Positions 34,048 to 47,900 of a stretch of 64,000 nt of DNA are shown here, piece by piece (position 1 is the stretch's first letter; every line of letters begins with the position of its first letter). The stretch covers positions 117,588 to 181,587 of the forward strand of contig VWYX01000669.1 of NCBI GenBank assembly GCA_013396525.1. The letters run 5' to 3'. The notes beneath the pieces are model-generated. The model was not told the DNA's origin, ran no database searches, and saw nothing but the letters and a program-made list of their open reading frames with translations. Made by a program: the position numbers and the translations under genes. This DNA is from Chaetorhynchus papuensis. Its lineage: Eukaryota; Chordata; Aves; Passeriformes; Rhipiduridae.

Positions 34048-37000
34048 CTATAAAGGAACAACAAACATGATTCAAATCAAACTCAAATCACACAAAGCTC
34101 AAATCTGCAAGCAGTTCACAAATCCAGTGTATTTTGTTTTACATGCATAATCTGAGACAGCTGTGTAGGAACAGATAAACTGCCCATGAATCCCCACGGC
34201 TCTCACAGGTTGGGGACTGAAGGGAGTTCTAAGCTCTACGAGCTGTTCAGAGCATCTGAAGTACAGAGCCTCTCAATCAGAGAGAGCAGACTGCCCCACA
34301 GCAGTATTTGAATAATACTTTCAGCTTCGTACTATACAACATAATACTGTACAGCTTATGCATCATTTGGAATATGGACAGAGATTTTCCATACTGGGCA
34401 TCTGCTCCTGGTGAGGTTTCCCCTCCTTCCCCCATCAAACAAAACAGCATTTTGACTAAGAATGGTGCACCTGTTTCCAAAAATAGTACCGGGAGGGGGA
34501 GAGGGGATTATGTTTTTGATGACAAGCTGTAGCAACTCAGTGCTGATGGCAAAGGTACACACGCTGCTGCCATCAGGGCAAAAACCTGGCTGCCTGCCAG
34601 ACCTGTGCAGGAATCTCTTCACATCAGTTCCTTCAACCCAGGCTTAGACTCTTGGGGACTGGACATGTTACAAGGAAGCGTTGGGAAGGCACTGAAGTTA
34701 TAAACATGAAATTAGCCCTAAGGATGAGCGGTACATTCCTGCTGAAGAGCAGACTGCAAGCCTCCACCGCAGACAAAACGCTGACAAAACACAAGCCAAG
34801 GCCAAGTAACAACACTCACATCTGCCAAGCACTGAACTGGCTGGTGGCCTGGAAAAAGGACAGGTCTTTAAACCAATTAATAAACTACACTTCATCAAAC
34901 AAAGTGTCTTTGGTGAAGGGCTCAGCTGGATGTCCTCAGAGCAGGACTGCAACCAGTAAATCATTAATCTTGCCTTCGTGGCTCTAAATTGTGCGCTGAA
35001 ATTTAAACGCTCACTGCATCCTCACGCGGGGCATGCTGTCCCCAAAGTTTTTCCTCCCCACTGCTCCTGCCCTGATGAGGGAGCAAGCAAAAAATCGCCA
35101 GTGCCTGAGGAGGAATTGAGTACAATGAAACACCACGGGGCACATATAAACATGGCTCATTTGATAGAAAGTTACTCTTGTTCTGTCAGAATGCATTCAC
35201 GTTTGCCTGAAAGCACAAGGAAGGCAGAGTTCATATAGACAAAAACCACCTGCATGTACATTACTCCGTTAATTAAGGCCAGCTAATGATGAGTTAGAGC
35301 TCTTGCCCTTCGTGCACAGACAGCCACAGTCAGGCTGTTTAATTGCTACAGAATCACATAACCATAAAAGCCATTCTTTATCCGTAACATTCAGAGAACA
35401 GCTCATTTCTGGCCATGCCACAGTTCAGCCAAGTGAAATCTTGGGCTACAAGTCTTTATTTTTACCACTGCTCCATTATTTCTGGGGCAGCTGGTAAGAA
35501 AGTGCCATAAACCATGGCACAGCCTGCTCACTCTGAGGCTGAGCAACTGAGAGCTCACAACAGAGGAGGACTCTGGTCCTTCATTAGTTTTTGAACTCCC
35601 GACCTTTTTGCTCAGAAAAATATTTGCACTATGCTAGTTATTTTATAAGCACCACTTGGAGAAAGAGAGAGAGAGAAAAGGAGCAAACAAGTACAAATTA
35701 CTGTCATAGCTCAGACACACACAACTACCAGTGTATCCTTCACCCACACAATCACTTCATCGTAATAAAGTGCAGCAATGGAAAGAAAAATGACAGCTAT
35801 TTGGTCTCTGACATGGTCATCATGTTTTCCTCCCATATCACACCCTTCTCCTCCTCTCCCTCTGGTTGCCACCATGGCTCTAATTATTTCTAGAGCTGAA
35901 GTTTCCAAGTTTTCAGCCCTTTTTTCAAAGCCTCACTTGTTAAGAGCAGCTAATGGGATGCTAACTCGGGGCGTGGCTTTTTCCTGGAACAGCCGCTACG
36001 CTGGGGCAGCCTGGTGGACAAGAGAACATAAGGAAACAGCCTCAAAAGCTGCCATTAAAAACTTCTCTGGCATTTACAAGAGATAAGGGACGGCCAGAGA
36101 GAGAAAAATACACGATCTGGATGGGAGAGGAGCCTTTCTCTGCGGAGGGGCTCTGGATATGATGCCACAACCCTCCAGTGTGGCCGCAGCCATGCTCAAG
36201 GGGCAAATCACACAACAGTGAGATACACCAATGGAAAAGAAATCATAAAATCGGGTGTTTACAATAAAGAACACATTTGCAGACTGTTGCCCTCCCCTGT
36301 TGGAAAGGGAGTTTTTCAGCATCCTTTATTATTCCCAGATGTTTGGGGTTTTTTTTCCCCTGAAGTCTGTTACTGTTCACTTTTTAAAATGCCATGCTGC
36401 AGATGATTTGGCAGGTTTTTTCCCCCGTTACAAAACAAAAAGGTGTTTGAACTCCACCTGCCAAACATTTAGCTTCAGTCAGCAAGTGTCAATGAAGGAA
36501 ACCACTTTCCCAGATGGAGTCCTCCTCTGCAGTCACAATACCCTCAGTGTACCTGTCGGAGGCTGCAGCTTTCTCCTCTTGTCGCTGTTGCAGTCACATG
36601 AGAGTTATTTAAAAGGAAAAAAAAGATGCTGATGATAACAAAAACACACATGCAAGAAGTGTTGAAATAGACAGTGGTTCCCCTACTGTTGCTCACTGAT
36701 CCCCAAAACTGACCACTAGGATGGGAGGAAAAAAATAAGCCCAAACAGGTTTTTACAAGCTGCTTGTGTAACGCCATGCCAATAAAAGGAAATGCACCCT
36801 CTTGTGTGTTAAGGATAGCACCACTCATCTAGTATTGAAAAAAAATAATAAGATCAGTCTAATGCTGCTTTACATCACTTGTTCTCTGATTCTTTTACAT
36901 CTGCACAATGCAATAAAGCAATGCTTTCAAGTTCTATTTTTTCCTAAACCGTGCTCCAAATTCCTTCTTATGAACTGGGACATTCTTCCTCGAAACTGAA

Positions 37001-38349
37001 ATAAATTCAGGCTTCAGGATGGATGTGTTTTGTCTCCAAAAGGCAAATGTCCCCCATGGGACCCACATAAATGTAACCCAAATGCTTTGGGTAAAAGGAA
37101 AACGACACAAGATACCATTGATCACACACGTTATGTGGCCTGTAACATTTAAATTACAAGCACGTGTGGTATCTTGTTCAGATATGAGGCAGGAAATACC
37201 ATTTTTAGAATATTGAAACTGCCAATAAAAAAAGCTGGCTGAAATAACTGTTGATCCTAGGTGCATTAATTCCAGTGAACCCAAAAGTTGCAACTCATTT
37301 CAATTCATCCTCTTCTGCCTGAAAACAATCTTCCCATTTATCAGATTAACGCAGTCCCTCAGCGTTTAATGAACAGTAGTTGCAGCTTAATTTCTTCATT
37401 TTGATACCTTGAGGATGGAAGAAATAGAAACCCTATCCTATTATTGAGAGATTTCACAGGCTGGAGCTATCACTGGTTCCTCTGTTGCATCAGAAATCCC
37501 AAATCAAATCTGCAGCAAAAACAAGGCTCAACTTTCGTGCTTTGCTGGGGGATATTGTTACCTCTTCCTACAGTGAACACTAATAATAACTCCCTGCTCA
37601 CTCTAAGGTGTAACTCAAGGTATTGGCCTTGGTACTTTCAATCCAGATGCACCTGGGTCCTCAGTGAGCTGAGGATGCTGCCATGCCACCAGCAATGTCC
37701 CCACCATGCTGACAGCACGGCCTCCTGTCACCTCCTTCACAGCAGCAGCACTGAACCCCTCGCACATCTCACCCTCAGGGGTCCTCCCTAAAATTTGGCA
37801 CTGATTAAAACCCTCAAGCACATCCCCTTCTGTTCAAACACAAAGGTCCTCTTTTAAAATATTGGAGGAGCACAGGGTCAGCTCATGAGGACCATCAGGG
37901 AAACACCTCCCTTCTGCAAAGCACAAAGCAAGTAAATGCAGTGTTTAATAGACAGTGCTCACACTCCCAACACACAGGAAAGCATAATTCTGTAAATACA
38001 TTCCTTATTGCCTCTCTAGCTCGTGGCTTCAGAACTGTTGAGCTACACATCCTCTAAACAAATTCTCTTTCTAACACCCAAGCACGTACCTTATGTGTGC
38101 CACTTGTTCAGTGAGGTTTTATTGGGTTAACAGCAGCCTCATTACTTGCTCCAAGTTCAAAAAAAAACCAACCCAGATTTATCTAAACACAATGTGACAA
38201 AAGAGTTAAATAATCCCTTCCAAATAAGCTGAGCTCTTCACATGAGCTGCTCTGTTTGTAGACAGTGCCCGGTCATTTTATTTCCACCCTTCCAGAAAAA
38301 CTATGGACCCCATAAGCTGCTACACATCAATTTTATTTCCATACTTCCA

Positions 38350-38370
38350 TATTTTATTTTATTTTATTTG
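38350..38370. repeat. (ATTTT) pentamer microsatellite
   Basis: Short run of ATTTT units in STON1 intron 1, about four copies with drift at the 3' end. Confidence 0.8.
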
Positions 38371-41300
38371 TATTATATTTGTTGCATACAGGCCATACAG
38401 AAATTTAATGCAAAGCTCTGCATCCTGTGCACGCTGTGGTGAAGCTGTCCCACAGCCACACCATCTGAGTTGTTGCTGCTCCTGGTACAAACACCCAGAC
38501 AATTCTTCAAGCATTTTGCCACAGGGTGTAGTAGGGAGGTACAAATTCCCTGCAGTTTAAGCAATAAAGCACATATGGCATATAAAATACCCTGAATGTT
38601 TCTAAGCCCTTGTGATATCCAAGTAAAACATGGCAGATTTATCTCTGCGTTTTACAGCCATATTCTTTGTGTCACTGCTTTGGTTATTACTTAACTCTGC
38701 AAAAAAAAAAAACCAAACTTGAAGCACAACTTCTACATAAAATACTGCTTGATTTATGATGATTTGCCTCAAATTTTACTTTGCTACTACAAGTGGCTGC
38801 CCTTCTATTTAACTTCGCTTTTTCTATCCTAGATACACATAAAAAAATTTATCCAGTCTATACTTCTGAAATAAACATAAGCAAAAGCCACAACTGATGG
38901 GAAATGGGAATTTCTTGGCATTTTCTTGTATTTGGGATATGGATTAAGCCTCCCACTGCATTACTCATTTCAGAAAATAAGGAACTGGTGTAATAGTCAA
39001 AAATATACCGACTTCAAAGTGCAATGTGACCTTTTATTTACACTGCTCGTTCTCTGGGGCATAGGCACAGCTGGGAGAAGTTCAGAGCTTGAAGCTAATC
39101 TGTTTAATTTGGAATTCCTTACTCTCAGCCCCGAGAGCTGGAGGAATTAAAGCTTTCAGCTTTTGACAGTGTGCACGTCCCCTGAGCAAAGGCAGGCCCA
39201 GCTCTTGCACAAACTGTTGCTTGTTCCTGCCTCCGTCACAGGGGGTGACAAATCAGGGGGTTGGTACTTGCAAGAATTGAGAAAATTGACATTTTTAAGG
39301 GCATCAACACAACACATCACAGTTCCCAAGCAGAGACAACACTTATTTTCCTTGACAGGGAAAAGGGTTGGGCAGAGGCTGAAGCACTCTCTAGTGGGGA
39401 ATGTCACTACAACAGGGTTTGGGGTGTGGAGGACTCCCCACCACAAGGTCAGGGACCGATGGTGACAGCACTGCTGGTCCCTGCATGCCAGGGATGTGCT
39501 GGGGAGCACCCAGAGCACAGCCCAGCAGGGCTCCTACAGGCACTGCACGATGGGGGCCTGAGGAAATTCCAGCTCCTCTGCCTCTCAGAGTCACGCCTCA
39601 CGCTTTAAAGGCTGTGAGCAGACACAAGATTCACACAGGAGGAAAAACCTATGGGAAGCTCCCAAATGGAAAATGAAAGAGAAGCAGCCAGATTCACATC
39701 TCTGGTAACCATTCAAGCCTGTTCAGCTGCAGCTGAAATGGGTCTTCCCCAAAGAAGGAGCTCTTCTTGCTGACAACAGGAGGAGGTTGGATGGTGAGGG
39801 CCTTCCAGTTTATGTGAAAACTTAGCGCAGCTACTCAAAACAATTCCCATCTTCGCCACGAATAGTCACTCGAGCCTCAGCTGTTATGCACTGTAAAAAA
39901 AAACTCTTTTTCATGTCCAGATCCATTCTGGGAGACCTTCCCTAACACTCAGATGTGAAGTCATTCCAAAGCTGCCTCAAAAAGACAACAAAACATCATG
40001 CATGACTGGTCTTGTGTGTAACACCATCAGCTTCAACCACTCTTCCCATACACAGCGAGCTGTGATCCCCACACCCGCCCTCACCCCGCTCCAGCACTCA
40101 CATCACTATGGCTGAGTCACATCAGCCTTGTCCTTCACTATTTTCTTAGTAAGGAATAGGAATCAAGGCTGAAAAGCCTAGAGAGATTTTTTAGTGGAAG
40201 TGTCTGCATGATTTTATGGAGACAAACCAAAGGTATTTCCTACAGGAACTGAGAGATTTTTACAAATCATGGCCACACAGCCACCTGGAATATGCACTGC
40301 CATTCCTCTTGGGGATTTTTTGCAGAGCTTGTGATCAGGAACATAACTTTCAGAATGGGATAACATAAACTAAATAGAACAAACTAAAAATAATATTTTT
40401 TTTTTTTTAAAAAAGAAACTAAAATAGCGATCCAATTTAAGTGTCATCAGGAAATATACTGGCATGGAGACCTGAACCTGCAAAAAGCAGCAGAGGTCCT
40501 CGTACCCCACAGGCCACCTCTCTCACCTGAGGGGAACTGTGAGGTTACTTGCAGCAGGTCCTGCACCACCTGCTGTGACTCAGCCCATATGCAGACATTA
40601 CAGAACACATGAACCAGCGAACGTAACAGCGTGGAGAACGAAGTCAGGCAAAAATCAGCCTCCAGCTACAAAACACCCAAGGATCAGAGGCTTGCAACAA
40701 GCCCTTTCTAACATAAAAACCGGTTTTCCCAATCCACAGCTACACGTAACTATTTTGTTTCAGGAGGATGCAGTAACATCTTACATCACACCATGAACTC
40801 TGCCTAATTCTGGTACATAAGGAAGAGCCATATATGGGTACACTTAGACCCTGTTTGTTTTTCCTTTTAATGCAACCAAAGTGATAAAAACCACATTTAT
40901 CTCCAGCATATCTGTAAGAAGAGCAAACAGCAGTGCTTGTCACAAGCCTGAGCATCTTTCTTGGGTACATCAGTTGCAACTTCTCAGTCAGTTCCTGCAG
41001 ATGACACCCAGCAGAGCTCCATCCTGGATGTGCAGTGTTTTCCTGTTTACTGGGCAGATTCCCCATCTCAGAAGGTGACAGACTGTCCCAGGTCTCACTA
41101 ACACAGGTCTAGGAGCACGTTGCTCTGTGCATCTTTGGTCTGCAGGCTGGGAAGGAAGAAGGCAGGACAGGGTAGGACCCCTGCTCCTGCCCCATTTGCT
41201 GGCAAAAGGGATGCTCAGGAAAACCCTCAGGAAGACACAGTCTGCTACCAAAGACAGTGAGAACACTTTTACTAGCTCAAATTAGAACTGGATTAAATCC

Positions 41301-42271
41301 TGAGAAAAATAGTTCTCGGTGTTTTAGTGAACATCTTTAACAGAAGAAAGCCCATTTTTCCTAGAAGAAATAACAAAAAGCCTGATGAAATTAGGCTTTA
41401 TTACCTACTCAGTGTTTTTCTTCTCTTCCTCTCTGGATATCACAGTGCCTTCTAAGACACACCACTTGTGTGCAAGATGCAACTGCAAGGAGTGATGCAA
41501 GACATGATTGCATCTTCTCAAAGCATAACAGTTACATGTAGCTCTATATTGTGATAACTTCTTTGCTTTTTTAATGTTAGAAAGTGCTCACTGCAAACCT
41601 GTGACCCTTAAATATTTTTTAGCAGGAGGCTGGTTTTTGATCCGTGCTGTTGCACTTCATTTCTTCCCACTGTCTGCACAGACAGGAGAGATAAATCATT
41701 TTTAGTTCACTTCCCTGCGCACACGTGTGCTCCTGTCGTGTGTACAACACCCCTCCCCACAGGGCCCATTCACTGGGCTAGTCCTGCTTCATCCTCTGAA
41801 TCCTCTTCAGCATCACCACAGTGATGGCAGAACTTACACTCCACAGGCAGACTTTGGACAGTGGGGATTCATGTAAACTGTTTATTGACACCAGCTGACA
41901 TTTCACTGTGCAGAAAGTTTGTTGGGTTTTTTTAACAGAAAAAAAAAATGCTCTGGCCTAGAAGAGACAGGAAAATAGATCTATTTTTATTTGCAGTACT
42001 TCTGCAGGTCACTAAGTTAATGGAACGTTACTGCATCTACTGAAGCAATTTTTAACTGTGTTTAGGAAACATGTTATTATTAGGAACGCACGCACATCCC
42101 CCAGAAGTGCTCTGGTCACGGCAGCTCTGCACAGGGCTCTGGCAAGTACTTTAACATCCCAAACCTCTCCCTCTCTTCTACCCCTGGGCAGAGCCAGAGG
42201 TTTATAATGGGCTGAGAAGCAGAAGAAATGGAGTTATGGGTGGCTGTCCCACTTCTGTAATAGCAACAGCC

Positions 42272-42330
42272 TTTTTTTTTTTTTTTTTTAAGGATTAAGC
42301 AGCCCTCTGGATTTAAAAAAAAAAAAAAAA
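42272..42330. repeat. T18 ... A16 inverted homopolymers
   Basis: Eighteen T (42272-42289), a 25-nt spacer, then sixteen A (42315-42330), in STON1 intron 1. The two runs could pair as a hairpin. Confidence 0.95.
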
Positions 42331-44340
42331 GCCTGAGTGCTTTGGCACACAGATCACATATCAAAATATTAAGCTGGCTGTGGTCAGAAAGAAGTTTAAG
42401 CCTGGTCCTCTGCTAGTGTTTGCAGTGTCCAAGGGAAGGGAGGGATGAAATGCCACAAAGAATACACAGCACAGAAGAACACTTCAAAACCTTTGCCACT
42501 AATCTCAGAGCGAGTAATAAAAGGTAGGGAAGCTAACAAAAATACTGTATTTAGCAAACTCACTGAACAACGTAATAGTCCCCCTTTTTTTAAATTTAGT
42601 TTTGGTTCTGAGTCAGTTTTTGTATCTGCCTTTAAAACTGCCTCATGCTTTAGTGCCCAACAAACACGTGGCAATACCTTCCTGGAGTCTAACCCATGAT
42701 GAAAGATTTGCAGAGCTCTTCTAAACATGAGAAGTACTGTCTGACAGCTGTCAGTAACATTTTCTGACAGAACAGCTCTCACCTCAGCTGTGGGATACTC
42801 CCTTTCTGCCTGCCTTAAAGCCTTACAGGAATACTAGCACTAAGGAGAAGGTGTGCCAATTGAATCCCTGTTTGTCTGGATGGAAGTATTTTTAATAGCA
42901 ACTGGTGACAGTCACGTCAGAAAGCGTAATTCACAACACGGACACCAAAAAAAGCCTCATTTGGGTTCCTCTCCAAAAGCCTTTTAAGACAGACACGTGG
43001 GCAGCCTGGTTTTCTGAAGCAGAACACGTCAGCTTATATTTATACCAATCAAAAACAGAAGAAAAGGAGCGGTGGACTAGAGGGACCTTGTTTACCCAAA
43101 CACGAAGTCAAACACTGCCCAGGATAGTGCAGCTCTGTGTAACTGGCTGCATTTCGCGTTGGAGTTAATGCCCACACACAGATTAACTTACAAACCTACA
43201 TTAATTTGATATTCAGACATCAACGAGCTGGGCAATTAAGCGTACAAACCCCAACAACTTTTAAAGCGATAGAAAATAACACTCACTACATATTCATGAG
43301 GGAGAAGGAAAACAATCAAAGCCGAGCATGAAGCGAGGACCTCGTGCCTGCCGCGGGGCAGGTTTTCCCAAGGGTGTGATTTACAACTCCAGCATCAGGT
43401 AACTACAATCTCTGGCCACACTCCCCGTTGTACAAATCACTCCTGAGCTCAGCCACAACTTCGCACAGTGCTAAGTTCTCCTCCACTCACACACAGAGGC
43501 AAGAAGGCAGCGAATCTTTCCTCACAGCATTTTCTCCCAGCGCACAAAATCAGGCAACATAAAGTGTTGTCTTCAGCTACAGAAGTCTCAGTCCCCAGAC
43601 AGGGCAAAGCGAGTTAACACCAAAATGAACAGTTCATGTCTAAAAGCCTCAGGCTCCAAAACTTCTGCTCCCTCCTCCCCAGTCAGTCATTACCACTCTC
43701 CCAAAAAAAACCTAAGCCCTGTTTGCAGAGAAATCACTCAGGGTTTCTCCACCTCACAGAAAAAACACTGGGGAAGCATAGAATTGTGTAATTTTCACTT
43801 GGGTCCACAAACCAGCTTAGTCAGCAGTTCGCCCAGCACGCTCATTTGCCGCAAGTATCAGAGCAGCTACACCTTTAAAAAAAACTCCCTGCAAAGCCCC
43901 CCTTCAGTGAGCACTTACCCAAAGCCAGAAAGTGAATTCTTTCTACATTTTTTTTCTCATTCACGCTATTCTTGAAACTCCATCCCCGGCATCTGCACTA
44001 GGGGTGCATATGGTCAGTGCAGTCGGATCATCCCAGCCCTGTGCAGCACATCCTCCCGCATCCGCTCCGCCTGTTTTCCCAAAGCCCTGCGCCCCGGCTG
44101 GATTTATGGGAGAGGTTCCTGCAGCAGCGGTTTCCAACACCGTGACCCTACGTGCATACTTTAACATCGTCAGCCGAACCACTAGGAAACGTGAGAAAGG
44201 CTCCAGGAATTCAATTCACTTCGAGTATTAAATAAAAACACTCCTCGCTGGCCCCGGTCTCCTCCCTAACAAGGCAGAAGTCATGGGAATGTGATCCCGT
44301 AGGATGCCCGGCACACAAACCCTCCCGATTTCCGCCGTGG

Positions 44341-44493
44341 GCAAAGGGAAGAGGGGGAAAGAGGAAAGGAGAGGAAAGAGGAAAGAGGAAAGAGGAAAGA
44401 GGAAAGAGGAAAGAGGAAAGGAAAGGAGGAAATGGGGGGGAGGAAAGAAAAAGGGGGGAAAAAAAGAGGGGGGAAAAAAAGGAAATTACAAAA
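44341..44493 (+). repeat. Polypurine tract with (GAGGAAA)7
   Basis: About 150 nt almost wholly of G and A. Its core, 44371-44419, is seven perfect copies of the heptamer GAGGAAA. The tract lies about 70 bp beyond the edge of the STON1 CpG island, inside STON1 intron 1 by the proposed exon 1. Confidence 0.97.
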
Positions 44494-44559
44494 AGTAAAA
44501 GGAGCCAAATATTTTTGTTAAATGCATCACGTTCGCAAACCAAAACAAAAGAGCCCCAT

Positions 44560-44930
44560 CCACCGGCCCGTTTCAAGACAGAACTTCGTGGCTGCGCCTC
44601 AACTACCGGGAAAATTCCACTTCGGACGGACCCCCCCCGGTGCCCCGCTCCTCTGGCGCGGCTCCCGCGGGGCAGAGCCGCTCCGTGCCCGCCCCGTGCC
44701 CGCTCCTTACCCGCTCGGTCCCGCTGCGGTCACGGCCGCGGCGCCGCCAGGGCCCGCCCGCCGCCGGGAGCGGAGCAGCGGCCGCGCCGGGCCGGGGGCG
44801 GCGGCCGGGACAAGCCCCGCCCGGCGCATCCCGCGGGAGCATCCCCCGGCACGCCAGGAAAGGCAGGGAATGCCGAGGGGAGCCAGCACTGCCAAAGTTC
44901 CGCCGGGGGTGGGAGATCCTCCGAGGACAT
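44560..44930 (-). promoter_or_regulatory. STON1: STON1 CpG-island promoter region
   Basis: Very GC-rich, CpG-dense block with GC-box-like GGGGCGG and GGGCGG elements, in otherwise AT-rich DNA. It lies between the PPP1R21 3' end and the STON1 coding exons, which is where the STON1 promoter sits in other vertebrates. Long open frames across it reflect low stop-codon density, not genes. Confidence 0.72.
44711..44900 (-). other. STON1: Predicted non-coding STON1 first exon
   Basis: Inside the CpG island the minus strand carries a strong donor, GAGCGG|GTAAGG, ending an exon at 44711. Splicing from it to the acceptor at 34047 would give the STON1 5' UTR with an intron of about 10.7 kb. The 5' end (44900) is only approximate, and further non-coding exons are possible. 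Confidence 0.5.
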
Positions 44931-47900
44931 GCAGCACGAGGCTTGGAAAATGCCTTAATAATCCACAGGTTTATAGAGTTGTGTTATCTGAAGTGATAGA
45001 AAGTCCTCGTTATCCATCCCCCTCTGCGTGCACCTACCAGAGGTGACGCGGTACGGAAAGACTGCTCCCGAAAGGCCAAAACACACGGAATGGGGAGGAT
45101 GAAGAGGGGGAAACCACCTATAAAACCCTCTGGAGCATTCCCAGGGACATGGAGCAGAGCTGCCAGGGGCTGCAGACACACAGATTGCCCATACGAAAGG
45201 CTTTCAATAGCAGTGACGGCTCACTCACAGCAGCGAGCTCCGGTCTCTTGTGTAATCCATCCAAAATTCTTTGTCAAGCATTACACATCGGCTCCACTGC
45301 TTTCCAGTGGTTGAAATTTCCCTTGTATTTTAATAAGGAGGGGTGTCCTTCTGAAAATTGCTTTCTTTTGTCCCATTTATCTTCTCTGTAAAGTTTGCTT
45401 ATGTTTTCTCTGAAAATGAAGCCATCCTCCCTCTAAGCATGGGAAATACTGGGCAGGCTCTGTCTGTATTTGCAATAGAAGGGTTCAGTACAGCTTTCCC
45501 TACAAATAAATTCTTCTCTAAGCCTAACACCATTACACAAATTCCATCAGGACAAACACTGGCCATTCATGGTTTGAAAAAAATCTGGGTTTATCTTAAT
45601 TTTAAAAAAATCCAGTGCCAAATTTAGCACAGGGGGGTTTTTTTCAGCATAATTTAACCAGTAACTTGCAAGCCAGTGAATTGTTACATTCTTCTCTCCT
45701 TGAAGATCCTTCCTGAGCCAGCCTGAGGCCTCCAGGCTCAGAGCACAGGGTTAGGCAGATCCACCTGGAAGTGTCAGAATCTCATCCCAACCTCTTCCCT
45801 CCGGAATTCCATCCCTCTAAGTCTTCTGCCCTTGAAATCCAGGCCTGATGTCAAAATTGTATTTCCATACAAATTGTACTTTCCATAAACAATACAGCGT
45901 TCTGCCTTCTCCCAGGACACACACAGCCTCTTGGCAGAGGGAACCAATGGATCGACACCTCCCGTTTTGCCAAAATGTCAGGAAATTTGAAATAATTTCT
46001 CATATTTTCTACATACTCCAAAATGAGTCCTTCTGACTCTCGTGTACTCAACATTCGATGAAACCCTTTTTCCTGTTCAGTTTCCACATTAGCTCTTCCT
46101 AGTGGTTTTCAAGTGGGAAGGGTATTAATTTCTCCTATCTCCTTATCAAAGCAAACATATCTAAAAATAGATCAGATTTCCCTTTGCTGAGACAAGTGTA
46201 TACATTTTCAAGACAAGACTATTCTTCTCCAGTAAATTCTACTATCAGTTTATTTTCCAGAATAATTCAGTGCAATATAAACTCAAGCATCAGAGAAAAA
46301 AAAACCTGATACTAAGATTTAAAATTTTTTAATATAATTTGACTTTGATGAATAGTATATGCAGAACAAATTAGAACTATTAAAATTACTTCCACTGTAA
46401 ATACAATTTGAAGAGCATTTCGCATAAAGATATGGTATTATATATTGCTAGAGCTAGTTATGAAACTCATTCAACATTTTACAACACCAACAAATTCAGT
46501 TTACATTGCTGACTATATTTGAATTGATCTTAACATTATTTGCAGTATATTGCCCTTTTTTATAAAATGTTTACTATGACTCTTTTCTCAAAAGTGAAGC
46601 CTGTCAGTTCATATCTGGCTAGGACCAAATATTTATAGAGACAGAAAAACTCTTGCTTCTAGATTTATTTTAACTCTTTGTTCTACTGCTCTGCTTTTAT
46701 TTTTGCAAGAAATTTCTGCAAAAGTTCATCTTAACTTAGAATTACCTCTGTATTTTCTTTTGAAAAGTCACATTCTTCTTCTCTTCCCATTTAATGAATC
46801 TTTCACTTATTATAGCTGCTATTAAAAACTTTCAAGCTTAGTGTATTCACTATTTGAATGATATATATTTATTACGTATAAATTGGTTAGAGAAATTTAT
46901 CACACTAACGTCCTTTTTGTGAGAAATTGAGTCCTTGTTGGCTTCAAACGTTCCTGATCTCATGGGCTAGATCAATAATCTGAGAGAAAGATGCTCTTGC
47001 CTGCATGTTTGGAATAAAAATAAACCAAATTTTCCAAGACTTCAAAAAAAAAACTTCTGGTCAAGTTGATTGTCCCCCCTCCACGTGCATATTTTCTGTC
47101 CAGCCCTGCACATGGTACAGGCAGTTTGGAAGTCACTAAGCAGAAAGTACATAAGAGGTGCAGCACCAGTCCCAGGATTACAGCTGTTCCCTATGCCAAA
47201 GGCTGCAGTTAATGGAAGTGCACTGAAATCCTCAGTTCGGACCTTTTCAAGCTCATGACTTCATTAAAACAATCTTTCTTGCACACAGGGTTGTGCATTC
47301 ACTATTCAAGCACAAACTGAAGGCTTTTAAATCCGAGAGGAAAGAAACTTGAAGGTTTAAGGGAGGGCAGGGAAGGATGAAGGCTCTGTCTGGGGAGTGG
47401 GTAAGGGCAGATGTAAGGTGGTCTCATATTCATTTCAGGAGCAAAGGACTTTATACAGAGGGAGTCTGCAGGAAGCTAAATTCCAAGTCAATTCATGAAA
47501 GAATCCTCACTGCCTAAAATAACTGGAAATTACCTGGACTCTTGAGTTTTGTGGGTTTAACCCTTCTCAGGACAAAGCCGTGTTGTTTATGGGGGACCGT
47601 AACTACAATTCTGTCACCAGGCCTGGTGTTCAAAGGCTTCTCCATTAGTTAGGACCTCATCAGCTTAGAAAGTTTTGGACTCACAGCATGAATTAGTGCT
47701 GAAACCAGAACAGATAAATTGTGATTTCTCCTGTTAGCTCTGCAATTTCCACATAAGATTATAATCAGAATTCTTTTAGGGCTGTTCGTGGGGTGTCCTG
47801 CCCTGCAAATGAAGCCCAAGAAGAACCACACACTTTTTTTATTTTGCAGCTCAGCATTGCAGCAATGCAAGTATTTGCCTCTGTAAGGAGCTGGGTGATT

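Larger units (their letters stand above)
34048..44710 (-). other. STON1: Proposed STON1 intron 1
   Basis: 10.7 kb between the proposed non-coding exon and the coding exon. It contains the T18/A16 inverted runs, an ATTTT microsatellite and the polypurine tract. No coding exon or transposon was recognised; an extra non-coding STON1 exon may be hidden here. Confidence 0.6.

Noticed and set aside
44371..44419. Regularly spaced repeats resembling an array
   Set aside because: A 7-bp microsatellite with no spacers, in a vertebrate genome; not CRISPR.
44515..45046. Long overlapping open frames on both strands (up to 174 codons)
   Set aside because: They lie in the CpG island, where stop codons are rare; compositions are Pro/Arg/Ala-rich in every frame with no recognisable domain.
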